Source of the DNA: Microbacterium testaceum
Lineage (GTDB): Bacteria > Actinomycetota > Actinomycetes > Actinomycetales > Microbacteriaceae
DNA length: 64,000 bases
Reading direction: 5' to 3'
Assembly: GCF_001476285.1 (NCBI RefSeq)
Contig: NZ_LDRU01000020.1
Coordinates: 1 to 64,000, forward strand
Below are positions 44,720 to 53,455 of this stretch, piece after piece. The position numbers were made by a program, and so were the translations under genes. The notes beneath the pieces were generated by a model. The model was not told the origin of the DNA. It worked only from the letters and a program-made list of their open reading frames with translations, and ran no database searches. Position 1 is the first letter of the stretch; every line of letters starts with the position of its first letter.

Positions 44720-44735
44720 TTACTTGACTAAGTAA
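44720..44735. promoter_or_regulatory. Inverted repeat, probable GntR operator
   Basis: TTACTT-GACT-AAGTAA, perfect 6-bp arms around 4 bp, 23 bp upstream of the gntR start, in an AT-rich island. The position fits autorepression of the gntR-ABC operon by a YtrA-type repressor. Confidence 0.6.
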
Positions 44736-44880
44736 CCATGCAACGCGTGGCCGAGCCGTGTCAAGACCGGAGATACTTCGCGGCGTGAGATACTAAGTGC
44801 ACCCCGCATTGCTGCGCTTCCCGGCGCGGTCCCGCCCCTTGCATCACAGGACTCTTCATCGCGCCAGAAAAGGACCAGCC

Positions 44881-45207
44881 GTGGGACGCCTCATCTACCG
44901 TGATCGCGCATCGTTCGACATCGACGACCGCATCCTCGCCCACCTTCGCATCGTCATCATGAACAAGTTGCGCCGCAACGAGGGGTTCATGCTGCAGCTT
45001 CCCGTCAACGAGGGAGTCCGCCAGGCCAGCATCTGGGTGCACGCCTCGAACGCCCTCGTGCTGCAGTTCTACGGCGGCCGCGAGCCGTCGATCGACCGCG
45101 AACTCGTGGATCAGATGATGCACGACGCCAGCAGCGCCGATGGGCTCACGCTCCTCTCGACGGGCCCGGTCATCGCGGCCGCCCCGCCGTCGCGCGTCGC
45201 ACGCTGA
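44881..45207 (+). CDS. Small conserved protein of Microbacteriaceae (DUF7882-like)
   Basis: 108 residues from the GTG at 44881, with AAAAGGA before it; the in-frame ATG at 44797 gives an untypical extension. Features: GRLIYRDRASFDIDDRILAHL at the start, NKLRRNEGFML and a strand-rich middle. This is the pattern of a small family (DUF7882, sometimes mislabelled ATP-dependent DNA ligase) that is abundant in Microbacteriaceae. Function unknown. No signal peptide. Confidence 0.72.
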   Translation: MGRLIYRDRASFDIDDRILAHLRIVIMNKLRRNEGFMLQLPVNEGVRQASIWVHASNALVLQFYGGREPSIDRELVDQMMHDASSADGLTLLSTGPVIAAAPPSRVAR

Positions 45208-45270
45208 CGCGCGCACTGCACGACGCGCTGCGTCGAACGCGCCCCGCATGGGCGAGCGCGCCGCGCCGAC

Positions 45271-46698
45271 TCAACCCCGGCGCTCGCCGCGGGGGAGGGT
45301 GACGACGAAGAGCGCCCCTCCCTCGTTCGGCAGGCAGCGGACGTCGCCGCCGTGTGCACGCGCGATCCCTCGCGCAATGGGCAGGCCGAGACCCACACCC
45401 GTCGAGGAACGCGCGGGATCCAGGCGCACGAGTCGATCGAAGATGCGCTCGCGGTCGCCCTCGGCGACGCCAGGTCCGTCGTCGGCCACCGTCACGACGA
45501 CCTCCGTCGGGCCCTCGTTCACGCCGACACGCACCGATCCGCGACCGCCCGTCGCGCGGGCGGCGTTCTCGATGAGGTTCGACAGCACCTGGCCGATGCG
45601 GTCCACGTCGACGGATGCCACGACAGGGGCGTCCGGAACCGTCGCCCGCAGGTCGAGATGGGGGTAGAGCAGCGGTGCCCGCTCCGCCTCCGCCCGCACG
45701 AGACCCCGAAGGTCGACGTCGGCTCGAGTGAGTTCTAGGCCCCGGTCGACCCGCGCCATCATCAACAGGTCGTCGACGAGGCGCGAGGCGCGAGCGGCTT
45801 CTCGAGCCACCTGTGCGGCGAGCATCTCGCGGTCAGGCCCCTCGAGGTCGGCTCGAACAAGGGTGTCGGCGGCGGCGCGAATACCCGCGACCGGCGTCCG
45901 CAACTCGTGTGCCGCGTCCGAGAGGAAGGCGCGCAATCGCCGCTCTGCGCCGCGCGCGGCCTCCTCGGCACCGACGACATCGTCGAGCATGTCGTCGAGC
46001 GCGGTCGCGACGCGGCCGATCTCGGTGTCCGGCCGCGTCGGCCTCAGCCGGCGGCCGCGCTCGCCCGCACCGATCGAGCGCGCGACCTCCGATACCTGGT
46101 CCAGCGGCCGGAGCGTCGCGCGCACGATGACGATCACGGCTCCCGCGGCGAGAGCGAGAACGACGGCGGAGGCGATCGCCATGATCCACCGCACCTGGAC
46201 GAGCGTGTCCTGAACACCCACCGCGGATGCCGTGAGCGTGAGAGTGGATCCGTCGCTCAGGGTCGAACTCAGCGTCACGAGATCGTCGTCACCGCCGACC
46301 GACGAGGCGACGACCGTGACAGCGGAACCCGTCGCAGTCGGCTGTGGCGCCGCGGGCTCCCCAGGTCCCGGGCCCCCGGGCCCCCGAGGGCCGTCGCGGA
46401 GTTGTTCGGGGCTCGGACCGGCGACGATCGAACCGCCGCCCGCGCTGTCGATGCGCACGGCGAGGCCCTGATCCGACAGGCGCTCGGCCAGATCGGTGTC
46501 GTCCACGGTGCCGACGAGCGACGCGGCGGCCGCGGCGCGATCGCGCAGTCGCTCCTCGATCTGGCCCCGCAAACGGGCGCCCAGGGCGACGTCGACGACG
46601 ACCGACAGAACGATGAGCAGGACCGCGACGAGCGCGAGCACGGCGACGATCGTCCGACGACGGAGCGAACCCGATCGCAGCGCCGGTGCAGCCATCAT
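45271..46698 (-). CDS. Sensor histidine kinase of a two-component system
   Basis: 475 residues from the ATG overlapping the response regulator stop (46695 is an equal alternative). TM1 at about 15-38, an extracytoplasmic sensor of about 125 residues with a Gly/Pro-rich loop, TM2 near 165-185, HAMP, H-box SDAAHELRTPVAG with the phospho-accepting His, N-box NLIENAARAT, and G-boxes DDGPGVAE and GVGLGLPI. The stimulus is unknown. It is encoded after its OmpR-type partner, as is usual. Confidence 0.92.
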   Translation of the reverse strand: MMAAPALRSGSLRRRTIVAVLALVAVLLIVLSVVVDVALGARLRGQIEERLRDRAAAAASLVGTVDDTDLAERLSDQGLAVRIDSAGGGSIVAGPSPEQLRDGPRGPGGPGPGEPAAPQPTATGSAVTVVASSVGGDDDLVTLSSTLSDGSTLTLTASAVGVQDTLVQVRWIMAIASAVVLALAAGAVIVIVRATLRPLDQVSEVARSIGAGERGRRLRPTRPDTEIGRVATALDDMLDDVVGAEEAARGAERRLRAFLSDAAHELRTPVAGIRAAADTLVRADLEGPDREMLAAQVAREAARASRLVDDLLMMARVDRGLELTRADVDLRGLVRAEAERAPLLYPHLDLRATVPDAPVVASVDVDRIGQVLSNLIENAARATGGRGSVRVGVNEGPTEVVVTVADDGPGVAEGDRERIFDRLVRLDPARSSTGVGLGLPIARGIARAHGGDVRCLPNEGGALFVVTLPRGERRG

Positions 46699-47369
46699 GG
46701 CGTGACGCTCAGGCGATAGCCGAGGCCGCGCACGGTGTGGATCAGACGCGGTCCGCGCGTCTCCATCTTGCGTCGCAGAGCGCTGAGGTGCACCTCGACG
46801 AGGTTCGGGTCGTAGTCGTCGTACCCCCACACCTGGGTGAGGATCTGCCCCTTCGACAGGGTGCGGCCGCGGCTCTCCGCGAACAACTGCAGCAGGCGGA
46901 ACTCGGTCGCCGTGAGATCGAGCGCCCCACCGGCGCGGTGCGCGATCGCTGCGTCCGGGTCGACGACGAGATCCCCGACCGCGATGGTCTGGGGGAGGCG
47001 CCCGCGACGACGCAGCACCGCGCCCACGCGCGCCACGAGCTCGGCCACGGTGAACGGCTTGGTCACGTAGTCGTCCGCGCCCTCGGCGAAGCCCCGCAGG
47101 CGATCGTCGACCTCGTCGCGCGCGGTGAGCATGATCACGGCGGTGTCGCCCTCGGCATGGATCACCGGGAGCAGCCGGATGCCGGCAGGCCCCGGCATCA
47201 TCCAGTCCAGCACCACGAGGTCGGGGCGGAACGCACGCAGACGCGCCGTCAGATCACCGCCGTCGGGTGCCCCCTCCGCGACGAAGCCCTCCGCGCGCAG
47301 CGCGGTGACGACGCTGATGCGGATGGTCTCGTCGTCGTCGAGGACGAGGACGCGGGCAGGGGTGGGCAC
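46695..47369 (-). CDS. OmpR/PhoB-family response regulator
   Basis: 224 residues. Receiver domain with the acidic pair DDDE near residue 11, the phospho-accepting Asp in VVLDWMMPG and the conserved Lys in VTKPF; winged-helix DNA-binding domain in the C-terminal half (LTATEFRLLQLFAESRGRTLSKGQIL). Direct repeats typical of OmpR/PhoP sites lie about 70-90 bp upstream of its start, between it and the divergent proline-rich gene, suggesting control of both. Confidence 0.93.
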   Translation of the reverse strand: MPTPARVLVLDDDETIRISVVTALRAEGFVAEGAPDGGDLTARLRAFRPDLVVLDWMMPGPAGIRLLPVIHAEGDTAVIMLTARDEVDDRLRGFAEGADDYVTKPFTVAELVARVGAVLRRRGRLPQTIAVGDLVVDPDAAIAHRAGGALDLTATEFRLLQLFAESRGRTLSKGQILTQVWGYDDYDPNLVEVHLSALRRKMETRGPRLIHTVRGLGYRLSVTP

Positions 47370-47438
47370 CTCGTCACGGTACGACCGCGCCCTGTGCGCT
47401 TCTTATGCGTCGGCTATGGCATCCGATGCCGTGAGCAA

Positions 47439-47456
47439 GCTTCAGGTTCGCTTCAG
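47439..47456. promoter_or_regulatory. 11-bp-spaced direct repeats, probable OmpR/PhoP-type binding site
   Basis: GCTTCAG-GTTC-GCTTCAG: two identical heptamers start 11 bp apart (47439 and 47450), one helical turn, as in tandem sites for PhoB/PhoP-type regulators. A third degenerate copy (GCCTCCA) starts at 47461. The site lies between the divergent response-regulator gene and the proline-rich gene. Confidence 0.6.
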
Positions 47457-47513
47457 TCCTGCCTCCAAGGCTGGGCTTACCGCCGGGAATCCTCCGGCCC
47501 AGGAAGGAACATC

Positions 47514-48008
47514 ATGACCGACGACGACAACCCGACACTCCCTCTGCCGCGCACCGAGGAGCAGCCCGAACCGCAGCGGCGCCGTTGGACGCGACCCGCG
47601 CTGATCGCCGGTGCCGTGGTCGTGGCGCTCGGCCTCGCCGGAGGCTCCGCCGCGATCGCCGCGCAGTCCGGTGCTCCCCTCGCCCTCGCGGGGGCCTCGA
47701 CGACGTCCGCCCCGAGCGCTGACGGCGGCAGCGGGCCGGGCACCGCACCGATGCCGGGCGCCACCCCGACCGATGCCCCGACCCCTGGCGCCGGGGCCCC
47801 GACCCCCGGCGCCGAGGCCACTCCTCCCGCCACGCCGGGCGACGGTGCAGGACCGGGCGCGTGCGAGCCGGGCGCGAAGGGTCCCGGGGGACCGGGCGCC
47901 GGGGGTCCGGGCGGCGCCACGCCTCCCGCGGACGGACAGGCGCCCACTCCTCCCGCCCCGCCCACCGACGGGCAGGCGCCGACCATGCCGCCGACGCCCG
48001 GCAGCTGA
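47514..48008 (+). CDS. Membrane-anchored Pro/Gly-rich extracytoplasmic protein
   Basis: 164 residues from the ATG at 47514 (AGGAAGGA ribosome site). A short acidic cytoplasmic N-terminus and an RRR stretch precede one hydrophobic helix (about 28-50). The remainder is low-complexity sequence of Pro, Gly, Ala and Thr with TPGAG and ADGQAPT-like units and a single Cys. It probably spans the membrane once and extends into the wall. Because OmpR-type direct repeats precede it, it is likely regulated by the adjacent two-component system. No enzymatic domain. Confidence 0.75.
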   Translation: MTDDDNPTLPLPRTEEQPEPQRRRWTRPALIAGAVVVALGLAGGSAAIAAQSGAPLALAGASTTSAPSADGGSGPGTAPMPGATPTDAPTPGAGAPTPGAEATPPATPGDGAGPGACEPGAKGPGGPGAGGPGGATPPADGQAPTPPAPPTDGQAPTMPPTPGS

Positions 48009-48016
48009 TGACCGAC

Positions 48017-48068
48017 CCGCGCTGACCGCCGCGCCGCACGTTCGACGTGCAGGCCGCGGTCAGCGCGG
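48017..48068 (+). terminator. Large hairpin after the Pro-rich gene
   Basis: Perfect 13-bp stem CCGCGCTGACCGC (48017-48029) with 48056-48068, containing an inner GCACG/CGTGC hairpin. It starts 8 nt after the stop. No U-tract. Confidence 0.65.
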
Positions 48069-48085
48069 TGAGGCACGATCGATGC

Positions 48086-49036
48086 ATGACCGCACGGCGA
48101 CCTCCGGCCCGCCGCGTCGCCTCCTCCCGCCGGACGCCTCCGCGCCGGACGCCTCGGAGCCGCGCGCGGCGCCGCTCCCGCGCGGCGACGCTGCGTCGCC
48201 GCCGCCTCGCCGTCGGCATCCTCGTCGCGATCGGCGCGCTCTCCATCGTCGGTCTCCTCGTCGCCGCCTTCGTCCCCCTGCTCAGCCTCGGCGCCGCGTG
48301 GAACACCGAGATGAAGGACGAGGTGGAGAAGGAGAGCATGGACCTCTCGACCTTCGACCCCGGCCGCCTGATCGACGATGCGGACTTCTACGACGGCAAC
48401 GCGATGACCGCCGACGAGATCCAGCGATTCCTCGACGAGAAGGTGGGGGAGTGCCGGACCGACACCTGCCTCAACGTCCTGCGGACGACCCTGCCCGGCC
48501 GCGACAGGCTCGTCTCGGATGCCACGGGCGAGACCATCTGCGAAGCGATCGACGGCGGCGACCTCACGGCCGCGGAGATCATCGATCGGGTCCAGCGCGC
48601 GTGCGGCATCTCCGCGAAGGTCCTGCTCGTGACGCTCCAGAAGGAGCAGAGCCTCGTGTCGGGCCGTACGGCTCGCGCGCCCGACGAAACAGAACTCGGC
48701 GCCGCGATGGGCGCGCGGTGCCCCGACACCGCTCCGTGCGATCCCGGTCTCGCCGGGTTCGCGTCACAGGTCGTCCAGGGCGCCACCGACCTGAAGTCGT
48801 ACAGCGCCTCGGACTTCATGCGGCAGCCGGGCACGCACTGGATCGCGTTCTCGCCCGATCCCGACTGCGGCGGCTCCGAGGTCGCGATCGAGAACGAGGC
48901 CACCGCCGCCCTGTACAACTACACGCCGTACCAACCCAACGCCGCGGCTCTCGCCGCGACGTGGGGGACGGGCGACGCCTGCTCGGCGTACGGCAATCGC
49001 AACTTCGCGCTCTACTGGTCGCTCTGGTTCGGCTGA
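48086..49036 (+). CDS. Membrane-anchored or secreted lysozyme-like protein (actinobacterial 'hemagglutinin' type)
   Basis: 316 residues from the ATG at 48086. A 40-residue Arg-rich cytoplasmic segment precedes a single hydrophobic helix (about 42-70), which is unusual for a normal signal peptide. The exported part has IDDADFYDGNAMTADEIQ, ACGISAKVLLVTLQKEQSL, MGARCPDTAPCDPG and NYTPYQPNAAALAA, the pattern of a widespread actinobacterial secreted protein with a probable lysozyme-like fold; KEQ may hold the catalytic Glu. Six or more cysteines suggest disulfides. A role in cell-wall turnover is inferred. Confidence 0.72.
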   Translation: MTARRPPARRVASSRRTPPRRTPRSRARRRSRAATLRRRRLAVGILVAIGALSIVGLLVAAFVPLLSLGAAWNTEMKDEVEKESMDLSTFDPGRLIDDADFYDGNAMTADEIQRFLDEKVGECRTDTCLNVLRTTLPGRDRLVSDATGETICEAIDGGDLTAAEIIDRVQRACGISAKVLLVTLQKEQSLVSGRTARAPDETELGAAMGARCPDTAPCDPGLAGFASQVVQGATDLKSYSASDFMRQPGTHWIAFSPDPDCGGSEVAIENEATAALYNYTPYQPNAAALAATWGTGDACSAYGNRNFALYWSLWFG

Positions 49037-49074
49037 CGGCCCGCGCACGGGTCATCCACGGGCGAATCACAGTG

Positions 49075-49103
49075 TTGTGATTTCGTTATGAACGGGCGAT
49101 AAT
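49075..49103 (+). promoter_or_regulatory. Promoter of the DUF3145 gene
   Basis: -35 TTGTGA (49075-49080) and -10 GATAAT (49098-49103) with a 17-bp spacer, the best sigma-70-like promoter I see in the window. It is 75 bp upstream of the ATG, with a GAAGGAGAG ribosome site. Confidence 0.7.
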
Positions 49104-49178
49104 GACCGAGACAACCGAACATCGCCGTGAACTCCGTCACAGGTCGTAGGGGAAGACGTACCTGACGAAGGAGAGACC

Positions 49179-49682
49179 ATGGCGACCACGTCTTCGCGCG
49201 GAGTGATCCTGATCCACTCCGCGCCCCGCGCGTTGTGCCCCCACCTCGAGTGGGCGGTGGGACGCGCTCTCGGCCGTGCCGTGAACTTCGACTGGACCGA
49301 CCAGCCGGTCCTCGCGGGTAGTCGACGCGCCGAGTTCTATTGGGAGGGTCCCGTCGGCTCCGGCGCGGCTCTCGCGAGCGCGATCCGCGGGTGGGAGCAC
49401 CTCCGCTTCGAGGTCAGCGAAGATCCGACCCCGCGCAGCGACGGCGGTCGCTGGATGCACACGCCTGGTCTCGGCATCCACTACGCGCAGACCGACGCCG
49501 CCGGGAACGTCGTCATCGGCGAGGACCGCGTGCGCTACGCCATGGAGGTCGCGGCGGGCGACGCGTTCGAACTGCAGCGTGAGCTCGACGTCGCGCTGGG
49601 TTCCGCGTGGGACGAAGAACTCGAGCCGTTCCGTCATGCCGGAGACGATCAGCAGATCGTCTGGCTGCACAAGGTCGGCTGA
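49179..49682 (+). CDS. DUF3145 family protein
   Basis: 167 residues. The sequence RGVILIHSAPRALCPHLEWAVG at the start and the many conserved Trp and Asp residues (FDWTDQP, YWEGPVGSG) match DUF3145, a conserved actinobacterial family of unknown function. It is normally found as here beside the fatty-acid synthesis genes, with which it is convergent. Cytoplasmic, no membrane segment. Confidence 0.85.
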   Translation: MATTSSRGVILIHSAPRALCPHLEWAVGRALGRAVNFDWTDQPVLAGSRRAEFYWEGPVGSGAALASAIRGWEHLRFEVSEDPTPRSDGGRWMHTPGLGIHYAQTDAAGNVVIGEDRVRYAMEVAAGDAFELQRELDVALGSAWDEELEPFRHAGDDQQIVWLHKVG

Positions 49683-49766
49683 AACCGTCGGGCGGGGAGG
49701 CGCCATTACCGGACGTCGGTGATCATTCCCGGCACCGAGACCGCGTATCCCCTCCCGATCGAAAGG

Positions 49767-49816
49767 CGAACGCCCCCGCCATCCCCGAAGCAGTCGGGGG
49801 ATGCCGGGGGCGTTCG
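49767..49816. terminator. Bidirectional terminator between DUF3145 and fabF
   Basis: Stem CGAACGCCCCCG (49767-49778) with 49805-49816 (12 perfect pairs), one mismatch, then seven more pairs. It lies between convergent stops. Confidence 0.75.
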
Positions 49817-49823
49817 GCCGTGA

Positions 49824-51062
49824 TCAGACCGACGCGATCGCCACGACGGCGTTGTGACCGCCGAAGCCGAACGAGTTGCTGATCGCGAGCTGGTCGCCCG
49901 CCCCCAGCTCGACCGGCGAACCGGACAGGGCGAAGGGGACCTCGGGGTCCTGCTCGGTGAGGTTGATCGTGGGAGGAGCCACGCGGTTCTGCAAGGCGAG
50001 AACGGTGAAGATCGCCTCAAGGGCACCCGTTCCGCCGAGCAGGTGGCCCGTGGAGGCTTTGGTGGCCGAGACGGGGATCTCGTCGACGCGATCTCCGAAC
50101 ACCGCGCGCAGCGCCTGGTACTCGTTGGGGTCGCCGACGGGCGTCGAGGTGGCGTGCGCATTGATGTGGGTGACGTCGTCGACGGACGCGCCGGCCATGT
50201 CGAGGGCCATGCGCACCGCACGGGCGGCGCCGCGGCCCTCAGGGTCGTTCGCGGTGATGTGGTACGAGTCGGCGGTCACGCCGCCGCCCACGATCGAGGC
50301 GTAGATCTTCGCCCCGCGGGCTTTCGCGTGCTCCTCGGTTTCGAGGATCAGCACGCCCGCGCCCTCGCCCATGACGAAGCCGTCGCGGTCGATGCTCGCC
50401 GGGCGGGAGGCGGTCTCGGGCGAGTCGTTGCGCTTGGACAGCGCCTGCATCGACGCGAACGAGGCGATCGTGATGGGGTGGATCGCCGACTCGGTACCGC
50501 CGGCGATCACGACATCCGCGAGACCGTCGCGGATGTGCTGAACGGCGTTGACGATCGACTCGGTGCTCGAGGCGCAGGCCGAGGCGACGGTGCGCGCGAA
50601 CGCGCGAGCGTTGAAGTGCAGCGACAGGTTGCCGGCCGCCGCGTTCGGCATGAGCATGGGCACCGTCATCGGCATGACGCGGCGCGGGCCCTTCTCGCGC
50701 AGGACGTCCCACGCGTCGAGGAGCGTCCAGACACCACCGATGCCGGTGGCGAAGTCGACGCCGAGACGGTCGGGGTCGATGTCGGGCGCGCCCGCGTCTT
50801 CCCACGCTTCCTTCGCCGCGACCATCGCGAGCTGCGACGACGGGTCGAGTCGCTTGGCGATGGGGCGCTCGAGAACGGTCTCGGGGCGGACGAGAGCCTC
50901 GGCGGCGAAGGTGACGGGAAGCTGGTACTTCTCGACCCACTCGTGCTCGAGGGTGCGCGCGCCGGAAGTGCCGGCCAGCAGGGCGGACCAGCTCTCGGGG
51001 GCCGTCCCGCCGATGGGGGAGGTGGCTCCGATGCCGGTGACGACGATGCGGGGTGTGCTCAT
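49824..51062 (-). CDS. fabF: Beta-ketoacyl-[acyl-carrier-protein] synthase II
   Basis: 412 residues from the ATG at 51062; further upstream frame runs into the intergenic region. Thiolase fold with the catalytic Cys in ACASSTESI and the two His in NAHATSTPVGD and STGHLLGG. It elongates acyl-ACP with malonyl-ACP. Last gene of the fabD-fabH-acpP-fabF operon, closed by a strong terminator. Confidence 0.95.
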   Translation of the reverse strand: MSTPRIVVTGIGATSPIGGTAPESWSALLAGTSGARTLEHEWVEKYQLPVTFAAEALVRPETVLERPIAKRLDPSSQLAMVAAKEAWEDAGAPDIDPDRLGVDFATGIGGVWTLLDAWDVLREKGPRRVMPMTVPMLMPNAAAGNLSLHFNARAFARTVASACASSTESIVNAVQHIRDGLADVVIAGGTESAIHPITIASFASMQALSKRNDSPETASRPASIDRDGFVMGEGAGVLILETEEHAKARGAKIYASIVGGGVTADSYHITANDPEGRGAARAVRMALDMAGASVDDVTHINAHATSTPVGDPNEYQALRAVFGDRVDEIPVSATKASTGHLLGGTGALEAIFTVLALQNRVAPPTINLTEQDPEVPFALSGSPVELGAGDQLAISNSFGFGGHNAVVAIASV

Positions 51063-51130
51063 GGGGTGCGAATCCTTGCTCGGGACCGATGGGACCTGAC
51101 CGGTGGGGGCCGAAGCCCCCACCGGGAGAA

Positions 51131-51379
51131 TCAGGCCTGGTTCGAGGTGATGAAGGTGACGGCGTCGCCGACGGTCTTGAGGTTCTTGACCTCGTCGTCG
51201 GGGATCGTGACGCCGAACTTCTCCTCGGCGTTGACGACGATCGTCATCATCGAGATGGAGTCGATGTCGAGGTCGTCGGTGAACGACTTCTCGAGGGCGA
51301 CCTCGTCGGCCGAGATGCCCGTCTCGTCGGTGATGAGCTCGGCAAGGCCGGCGAGAACCTCGTCGTTGGTGAATGCCAT
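51131..51379 (-). CDS. acpP: Acyl carrier protein
   Basis: 82 residues, acidic, four-helix ACP fold. The phosphopantetheine serine is in DLDIDSISMM. It carries the growing acyl chain of the type II fatty-acid synthase encoded around it. Gaps of about 70 bp on both sides contain ribosome sites but no terminator. Confidence 0.96.
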   Translation of the reverse strand: MAFTNDEVLAGLAELITDETGISADEVALEKSFTDDLDIDSISMMTIVVNAEEKFGVTIPDDEVKNLKTVGDAVTFITSNQA

Positions 51380-51448
51380 GATGTCTCCTGTTTTCTTGGG
51401 GGTTGGGCCCGACGGGCCCCGATCAGTCTAGGGTTCGGCGCCGTCGCG

Positions 51449-52453
51449 TCAGGGGAGCACGACGACCTGCGCGCCGAAGACCAGACCGGCGCCGAAGCCG
51501 ATCTGCAGCGCGAGTCCGCCGCTCAGCTCGGGGTGCTCCTCGAGCAGCCGGTGAGTGGCGAGCGGGATCGATGCCGCGGACGTGTTGCCCGTGGTCTCGA
51601 TGTCACGGCCGATGACCACCGTCTCGGGCAGCCCGAGCTGCTTGGCGAACTCGTCGATGATGCGCATGTTCGCCTGGTGCGGAACGAAGGCCGCGAGATC
51701 GCCCGGCTCGATGCCGGCGGCCTCGATGGCCTGACGAGCGACCTTCACCATCTCCCACACGGCCCAGCGGAACACCGTCGGTCCCTCTTGGCGAAGGGTC
51801 GGCCAGGGCGCCGCCCCGTCGCGGAATTCGGTCAGCGTGGCGTTCATGCCCACAGCATCCGCCTTCGAACCGTCGGATCCCCAGATGGTCGGGCCGATGC
51901 CGGGGGTGTCGCTCGGTCCGACGACGACCGCACCTGCTCCGTCGCCGAGCAGGAACGAGATGCTCCGGTCGGTCGGGTCGACGATGTCGCTCAGCTTCTC
52001 GGCGCCGACGACGACCACGTGCTTCGCGAGGCCGCCGCGGATCAGCGCGTCCGCCTGGCCCACGCCGTAGGCGAACCCGGCGCATGCCGCGTTGACGTCG
52101 TACGCGGCCGCGGGGTTCGCGCCGATCCGGTCGGCGACGATCGCCGAGGCGGACGGGGTCTGCTTCGGGTTGCTGATGGTCGCGACGATCACGGCGTCGA
52201 TGTCGGAGGGGTTCACGCCCGACTTCTCGACGGCCTCGCGGGCCGCCTCGGAGGCCAGGTCGATGGCATCCGTCTCTTTGTTCGCGCGGACGCGCGTGAC
52301 GATGCCGGTCCGCTGACGGATCCACTCGTCGCTCGAGTCGATCGGCCCGACGAGGTCGTCGTTGGGCACGAAGTTCTCGCCGCGCGCGGCACCGTACGCG
52401 TAGATCCGCGTGTGCGCCGGTCCCTGCAGCTGACGGAGGGTGGGGGTGCTCAT
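51449..52453 (-). CDS. fabH: Beta-ketoacyl-[acyl-carrier-protein] synthase III
   Basis: 334 residues. Active-site Cys in NAACAGFAYGVG, His in FVPHQANMR and Asn in ETTGNTSAASIP. It starts fatty-acid synthesis by condensing an acyl-CoA primer with malonyl-ACP; in this group branched primers are expected. It overlaps the fabD stop by 4 bp. Confidence 0.95.
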   Translation of the reverse strand: MSTPTLRQLQGPAHTRIYAYGAARGENFVPNDDLVGPIDSSDEWIRQRTGIVTRVRANKETDAIDLASEAAREAVEKSGVNPSDIDAVIVATISNPKQTPSASAIVADRIGANPAAAYDVNAACAGFAYGVGQADALIRGGLAKHVVVVGAEKLSDIVDPTDRSISFLLGDGAGAVVVGPSDTPGIGPTIWGSDGSKADAVGMNATLTEFRDGAAPWPTLRQEGPTVFRWAVWEMVKVARQAIEAAGIEPGDLAAFVPHQANMRIIDEFAKQLGLPETVVIGRDIETTGNTSAASIPLATHRLLEEHPELSGGLALQIGFGAGLVFGAQVVVLP

Positions 52454-53373
52454 GCCTGGATGTCTTCTTTCAGGAGTGAGACGGCCGCGTCGAGGTCGTC
52501 GGGGGTCTTGACCGCCACGGTGGGCGTGCCGCGCAGCGCGCGCTTGGCCAGTCCCGTCAGCGCTCCGGCAGGGGAGAGTTCGATGATGCCGGTCACGCCC
52601 TGCTCGGCGAACGACGCCATGCAGCGGTCCCAGCGCACGGGCGACGCCACCTGCGCGACGACGAGGTCGAGAGCGCGGCGCCCCTCGGCGACGACGGAGC
52701 CGTCAGCGTTGGTCCAGAGCGTGAGACCCGGGTCGGACACCTCGACGTCAGCGGCTGCCGCACGCAGCGTCTCGACGGCGGGCTCCATGAAGCGCGTGTG
52801 GAAGGCACCGGCGACCTGCAGCGGGATGACCCGCGCGCCGCGCGGCGCCTCGGCCGCCAGCTCGGCGAGAGCGGGCAGCTCGCCCGCCGCGACGATCTGG
52901 CCACCGCCGTTGTAGTTGGCCGGGGTGAGGCCCAGGGCCTCGAGTCGCTCGAGGACGACCGCCTCGTCGCCCCCGACCACCGCGCTCATGCCCGTCTCGG
53001 TGACGGCGGCGGCTTCGGCCATGGCGCGTCCGCGCAGACCGACGAGGCGGAGCGCATCGTCCTCGGCCAGGACTCCGGATGCCGCCAGCGCGGCGATCTC
53101 GCCGACCGAATGCCCCGCGACCCCGGCGACGGCGCTTCCGGAGCGCTGCGTCAGAGCGGACCACGACAGCAGGCTCGCCGCCACGATCAGCGGCTGGGCG
53201 ACGCTCGTGTCGCGGATGCGGTCGGCATCCCACTCGGTGCCGGCGGCGACGAGGTCGACACCCGCCTGCTCGGAGTACGCGGCGAGACGCTCGCGCGCCC
53301 CGTCGAGTTCGAGCCACGGCGTGAGGAACCCAGGGGTCTGCGACCCCTGCCCGGGGAAGACGGCGATGATCAC
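52450..53373 (-). CDS. fabD: Malonyl-CoA:ACP transacylase
   Basis: 307 residues from the GTG at 53373 (IIAVFPGQGSQTPGF immediately follows); a longer frame upstream is non-coding. Active-site Ser in VAGHSVGEIAAL and the AGAFHTRFM histidine. It loads malonyl groups on ACP. A CAGGAT -10-like box (53385-53380 on the minus strand) 6 nt before the start suggests a leaderless promoter. A dyad 45-65 bp upstream of the start is a candidate operator of the FasR-like protein encoded just before. Confidence 0.94.
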   Translation of the reverse strand: MIIAVFPGQGSQTPGFLTPWLELDGARERLAAYSEQAGVDLVAAGTEWDADRIRDTSVAQPLIVAASLLSWSALTQRSGSAVAGVAGHSVGEIAALAASGVLAEDDALRLVGLRGRAMAEAAAVTETGMSAVVGGDEAVVLERLEALGLTPANYNGGGQIVAAGELPALAELAAEAPRGARVIPLQVAGAFHTRFMEPAVETLRAAAADVEVSDPGLTLWTNADGSVVAEGRRALDLVVAQVASPVRWDRCMASFAEQGVTGIIELSPAGALTGLAKRALRGTPTVAVKTPDDLDAAVSLLKEDIQA

Positions 53374-53417
53374 GGTCCCATCCTGCCAAGGATCGAGCGC
53401 CGTCTTATGGAGGTATC

Positions 53418-53438
53418 GACACAGATATGCGGCGTGTC
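53418..53438. promoter_or_regulatory. Candidate FasR operator upstream of fabD
   Basis: GACAC-N11-GTGTC, 5-bp arms, centred about 55 bp before the fabD start in the 82-bp gap after fasR. In Streptomyces FasR activates the fab operon from a dyad in the same place; the sequence assignment here is only by position. Confidence 0.3.
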
Positions 53439-53455
53439 TTTGTGCGAGCCGTGCA

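Noticed and set aside
44724-44729. TTGACT as a -35 box for the gene at 44881
   Set aside because: No -10 box at suitable spacing; the hexamer is part of the GntR dyad.
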